Shown here piece by piece: positions 62,450 to 64,000 of a stretch of DNA of 64,000 nucleotides. Source of the DNA: Mesorhizobium amorphae CCNWGS0123 (GTDB taxonomy: Bacteria > Pseudomonadota > Alphaproteobacteria > Rhizobiales > Rhizobiaceae); the NCBI RefSeq assembly GCF_001686985.1, contig NZ_CP015322.1, forward strand, positions 682,001 through 746,000, given 5' to 3'. Every line of letters begins with the position of its first letter. Position 1 is the first letter of the stretch. A model generated the notes under the pieces. The model had not been told where the DNA came from and did no database searches. It worked only from the letters and a program-made list of their open reading frames with translations. A program made the position numbers and the translations under genes.

Positions 62450-64000
62450 TAGCGCAATTCCACCAAAGCTTCTTCGACGACACGAGCTGCGTCGCCGGTA
62501 TCGTTCTGGATCGTGTAGTGGCGCCGGACGTGTGGCTCCAACAGGCCGCGCTTCCGCGTATCAAGCTCCGCGTTCGTCGGCAGGATCAGCACTTGGTGCG
62601 AAAGTACTGGATAATAGGCGATCAGAAGATGGTCCTGGTTCTCGCGATCGATGCGGCCCAGAGGAGTGTCGATAATCACCGGCATCTTCACGCCGGCGCT
62701 GTCCTTGAGAGCCCAAAGGAGCGCTGTCGCTACGAGCTGCTTCATGCCGCTCGACAGGCTCGTACGACCCAGCTGCCGTCCGCCCTTCTCGAAGTATGTC
62801 ATGACATAAGTATCGTCGATACCGATGCGATCTATCAAAGGATGATCGATGATCCGTTTGAATCGATCGTTGATCGTCTCCTCCAGACTGGCTCGGGTCG
62901 CAGACTTGAGACTTTCGCCGATATCGTTCAACGCCTTCACCAGCTTCAGCAGATAGCGCGTGCGAGCCTGATCGGCGGTGGCCTGCGTCTGCGAGGCAAG
63001 AAGCGACTCGATCCTCTTCTTGAGGTCGGTTTGGGCGGCGACGGCCGCAGCGACCTCGTTACTCAGCACGCCTTTGCGTTGATTGTAGTTGGCGACAGCA
63101 CCCTCGAGCTCTTCAATGCGATTGGTGACCGCTCGGTATTCCTCAACGTTGGCCTGCGACCCCACCTCGAGATGCAGCAAGGCTTCGGTCACGTCGTGCA
63201 GTTGTAGCTTTTCGCGATGGACGTCCAGCATGTCGCGGACTAGGTTCTCGCGCTCGCCTTCGCCCACCGAGAGCCAATGGTCGAGCGTTCGGCGCAGGCG
63301 CTCCATCACTAGCGGATCGGTGGTGACGAACAATCCGGAGGGCTGAACTTCTGCAACCGCGCTCTGCAATTGCTCGGCGATATGCCCCGAGATCTTCTCC
63401 GCTCGTTCGGGAGACAGAGCTGAGTCGGCTTCCTTCACCCATTCCAACAGTTGACCGGAAACGGCCCGAACGAACCTATGCTCGGACGAGCTTCCCGCCG
63501 CGAGTTTGGCCTCCACCTGCGAAGCGAGCTGCCGGAGGAGCCGCAGGTTGCCAAGCAACGGAACGGAAAAAGGGACCTTCGCGACGATGCCGTCGGTGAG
63601 CTCGCCGATCCTTTCGAGCAGTTCTTTCTTTCGCGCCTCCAGGGCCTTGCGTTGAACCTCTGATGCCCCAGAGCTCAGATTGGCCTTCCGCAGATGAAGA
63701 CGTCTGAGTTCGATACCGTCATTGCTCAGAGACACTTCGATCTCCGCAAGTTCGTCCTCTGCGTTCAACTGGGTAGTCTGCGCCTTTGCCAAGGCCGCCT
63801 GGGCTTCGTTGACTCTTTGCCGCAGCTCATTGCGCGCGTTTCGTTCTCGCCGTTCACTCGCCAGAACCTCTATCTCCTTGGCGAGGTCCTCGACGAAGGT
63901 GATGCGGAGGAGCTTGTCGAAATCGGATTGCAGGCTGCCGGTTGACTCGGCTAAGCTCTTGATGTCTTCGCCGTCGAAGAAGAAGAAGCGCACCAGGTCC
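62449..64000 (-). CDS. dndD-like: DndD-like SMC-type ATPase (N-terminus beyond window)
   Basis: At least 517 residues; the reading frame continues past the window end, and the GTG at 63993 is internal. It opens with RFFFFDGEDIKSLAE, a DndD signature, then a long coiled coil (to about 380) and the ABC C-lobe: LSSGMKQLVATALLWAL, PVIIDTPLGRIDRENQDHL and LILPTNAEL. DndD is the DNA-nicking or ATPase subunit of phosphorothioation complexes. The missing part should hold Walker A; DndC and others are expected further upstream. Confidence 0.8.
   Translation of the reverse strand, partial: DLVRFFFFDGEDIKSLAESTGSLQSDFDKLLRITFVEDLAKEIEVLASERRERNARNELRQRVNEAQAALAKAQTTQLNAEDELAEIEVSLSNDGIELRRLHLRKANLSSGASEVQRKALEARKKELLERIGELTDGIVAKVPFSVPLLGNLRLLRQLASQVEAKLAAGSSSEHRFVRAVSGQLLEWVKEADSALSPERAEKISGHIAEQLQSAVAEVQPSGLFVTTDPLVMERLRRTLDHWLSVGEGERENLVRDMLDVHREKLQLHDVTEALLHLEVGSQANVEEYRAVTNRIEELEGAVANYNQRKGVLSNEVAAAVAAQTDLKKRIESLLASQTQATADQARTRYLLKLVKALNDIGESLKSATRASLEETINDRFKRIIDHPLIDRIGIDDTYVMTYFEKGGRQLGRTSLSSGMKQLVATALLWALKDSAGVKMPVIIDTPLGRIDRENQDHLLIAYYPVLSHQVLILPTNAELDTRKRGLLEPHVRRHYTIQNDTGDAARVVEEALVELR

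Overview
The window looks like part of a rhizobial symbiosis island or symbiotic plasmid, most likely Mesorhizobium-like, though Bradyrhizobium or Sinorhizobium cannot be excluded. The evidence is type III effectors with tts boxes, NifA/sigma54 promoters, an alpha-carbonic anhydrase beside a type I exporter, a gibberellin operon lacking CYP115, a VirK-family gene, and a very high density of dead insertion sequences. I saw no rRNA, tRNA or CRISPR array. A genus call would need a database search.

Layout. 1-1.8 kb: the 3' end of an unidentified gene and a decayed DUF4143 ATPase. 1.8-11.5 kb: one 3221-residue SKWP-repeat effector combining nuclear-localisation repeats, about 25 SKWP repeats, an RNA-polymerase-like DFDGD motif, a shikimate kinase domain and a C-terminal Ulp1-type protease. 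11.5-13.6 kb: a scrap yard of methyltransferase, IstB, IS3 and serine-recombinase remnants, plus an inverted, internally deleted copy of the effector 3' end. 13.6-14 kb: an unlisted 40-residue peptide with a double-glycine leader behind a NifA site and a sigma54 promoter. 14.3-16.7 kb: a second effector with a tts box. 16.9-20.4 kb: a carbamoyltransferase pseudogene, a small RTX-type protein and a YopJ-family effector with a lipidation motif. 20.4-25.2 kb: transposase remnants, then alpha-carbonic anhydrase, a PrtD-type ABC exporter and its HlyD-type adaptor. 25.6-28.4 kb: a compact candidate peptide-modification locus (small peptide, asparagine-synthetase-like enzyme, APH-fold kinase). 28.5-36.3 kb: an alpha/beta-hydrolase pseudogene, a cyclase-family hydrolase, an XRE regulator, a DUF1403 pseudogene, a stand-alone adenylation-carrier protein and more IS debris.

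36.3-46.9 kb is a complete gibberellin operon (CYP112, CYP114, ferredoxin, SDR, CYP117, GGPP synthase, CPS, KS, IPP isomerase). It lies behind a consensus sigma54 promoter with a NifA upstream site; only a scrap of what is probably CYP115 remains upstream of CYP112. IPP isomerase and GGPS supply GGPP, CPS and KS make ent-kaurene, CYP117, CYP114/ferredoxin and SDR make GA12, and CYP112 takes it to GA9. The final CYP115 step to bioactive GA4 is missing. The operon is visibly richer in GC than its flanks, as expected of a horizontally acquired block.

47-52.6 kb holds a very good tts box, a VirK-family gene, a further P450 and several IS6 and ISKra4 remnants. From about 52.9 kb to the window end is a defence island: a HEPN-like protein, an HTH-GTPase, DUF3800, a membrane protein and a DGQHR (DndB-like) protein on the plus strand. 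They converge on a minus-strand operon that enters from beyond the window: DndD-like ATPase, a DndE-FtsK fusion, an AAA ATPase and a DUF4435/TOPRIM protein. The last two have the architecture of the PARIS (AriA-AriB) system. This looks like an unusual DNA phosphorothioation-type system coupled to an ATPase/TOPRIM effector pair and is the strongest candidate here for an undescribed system.
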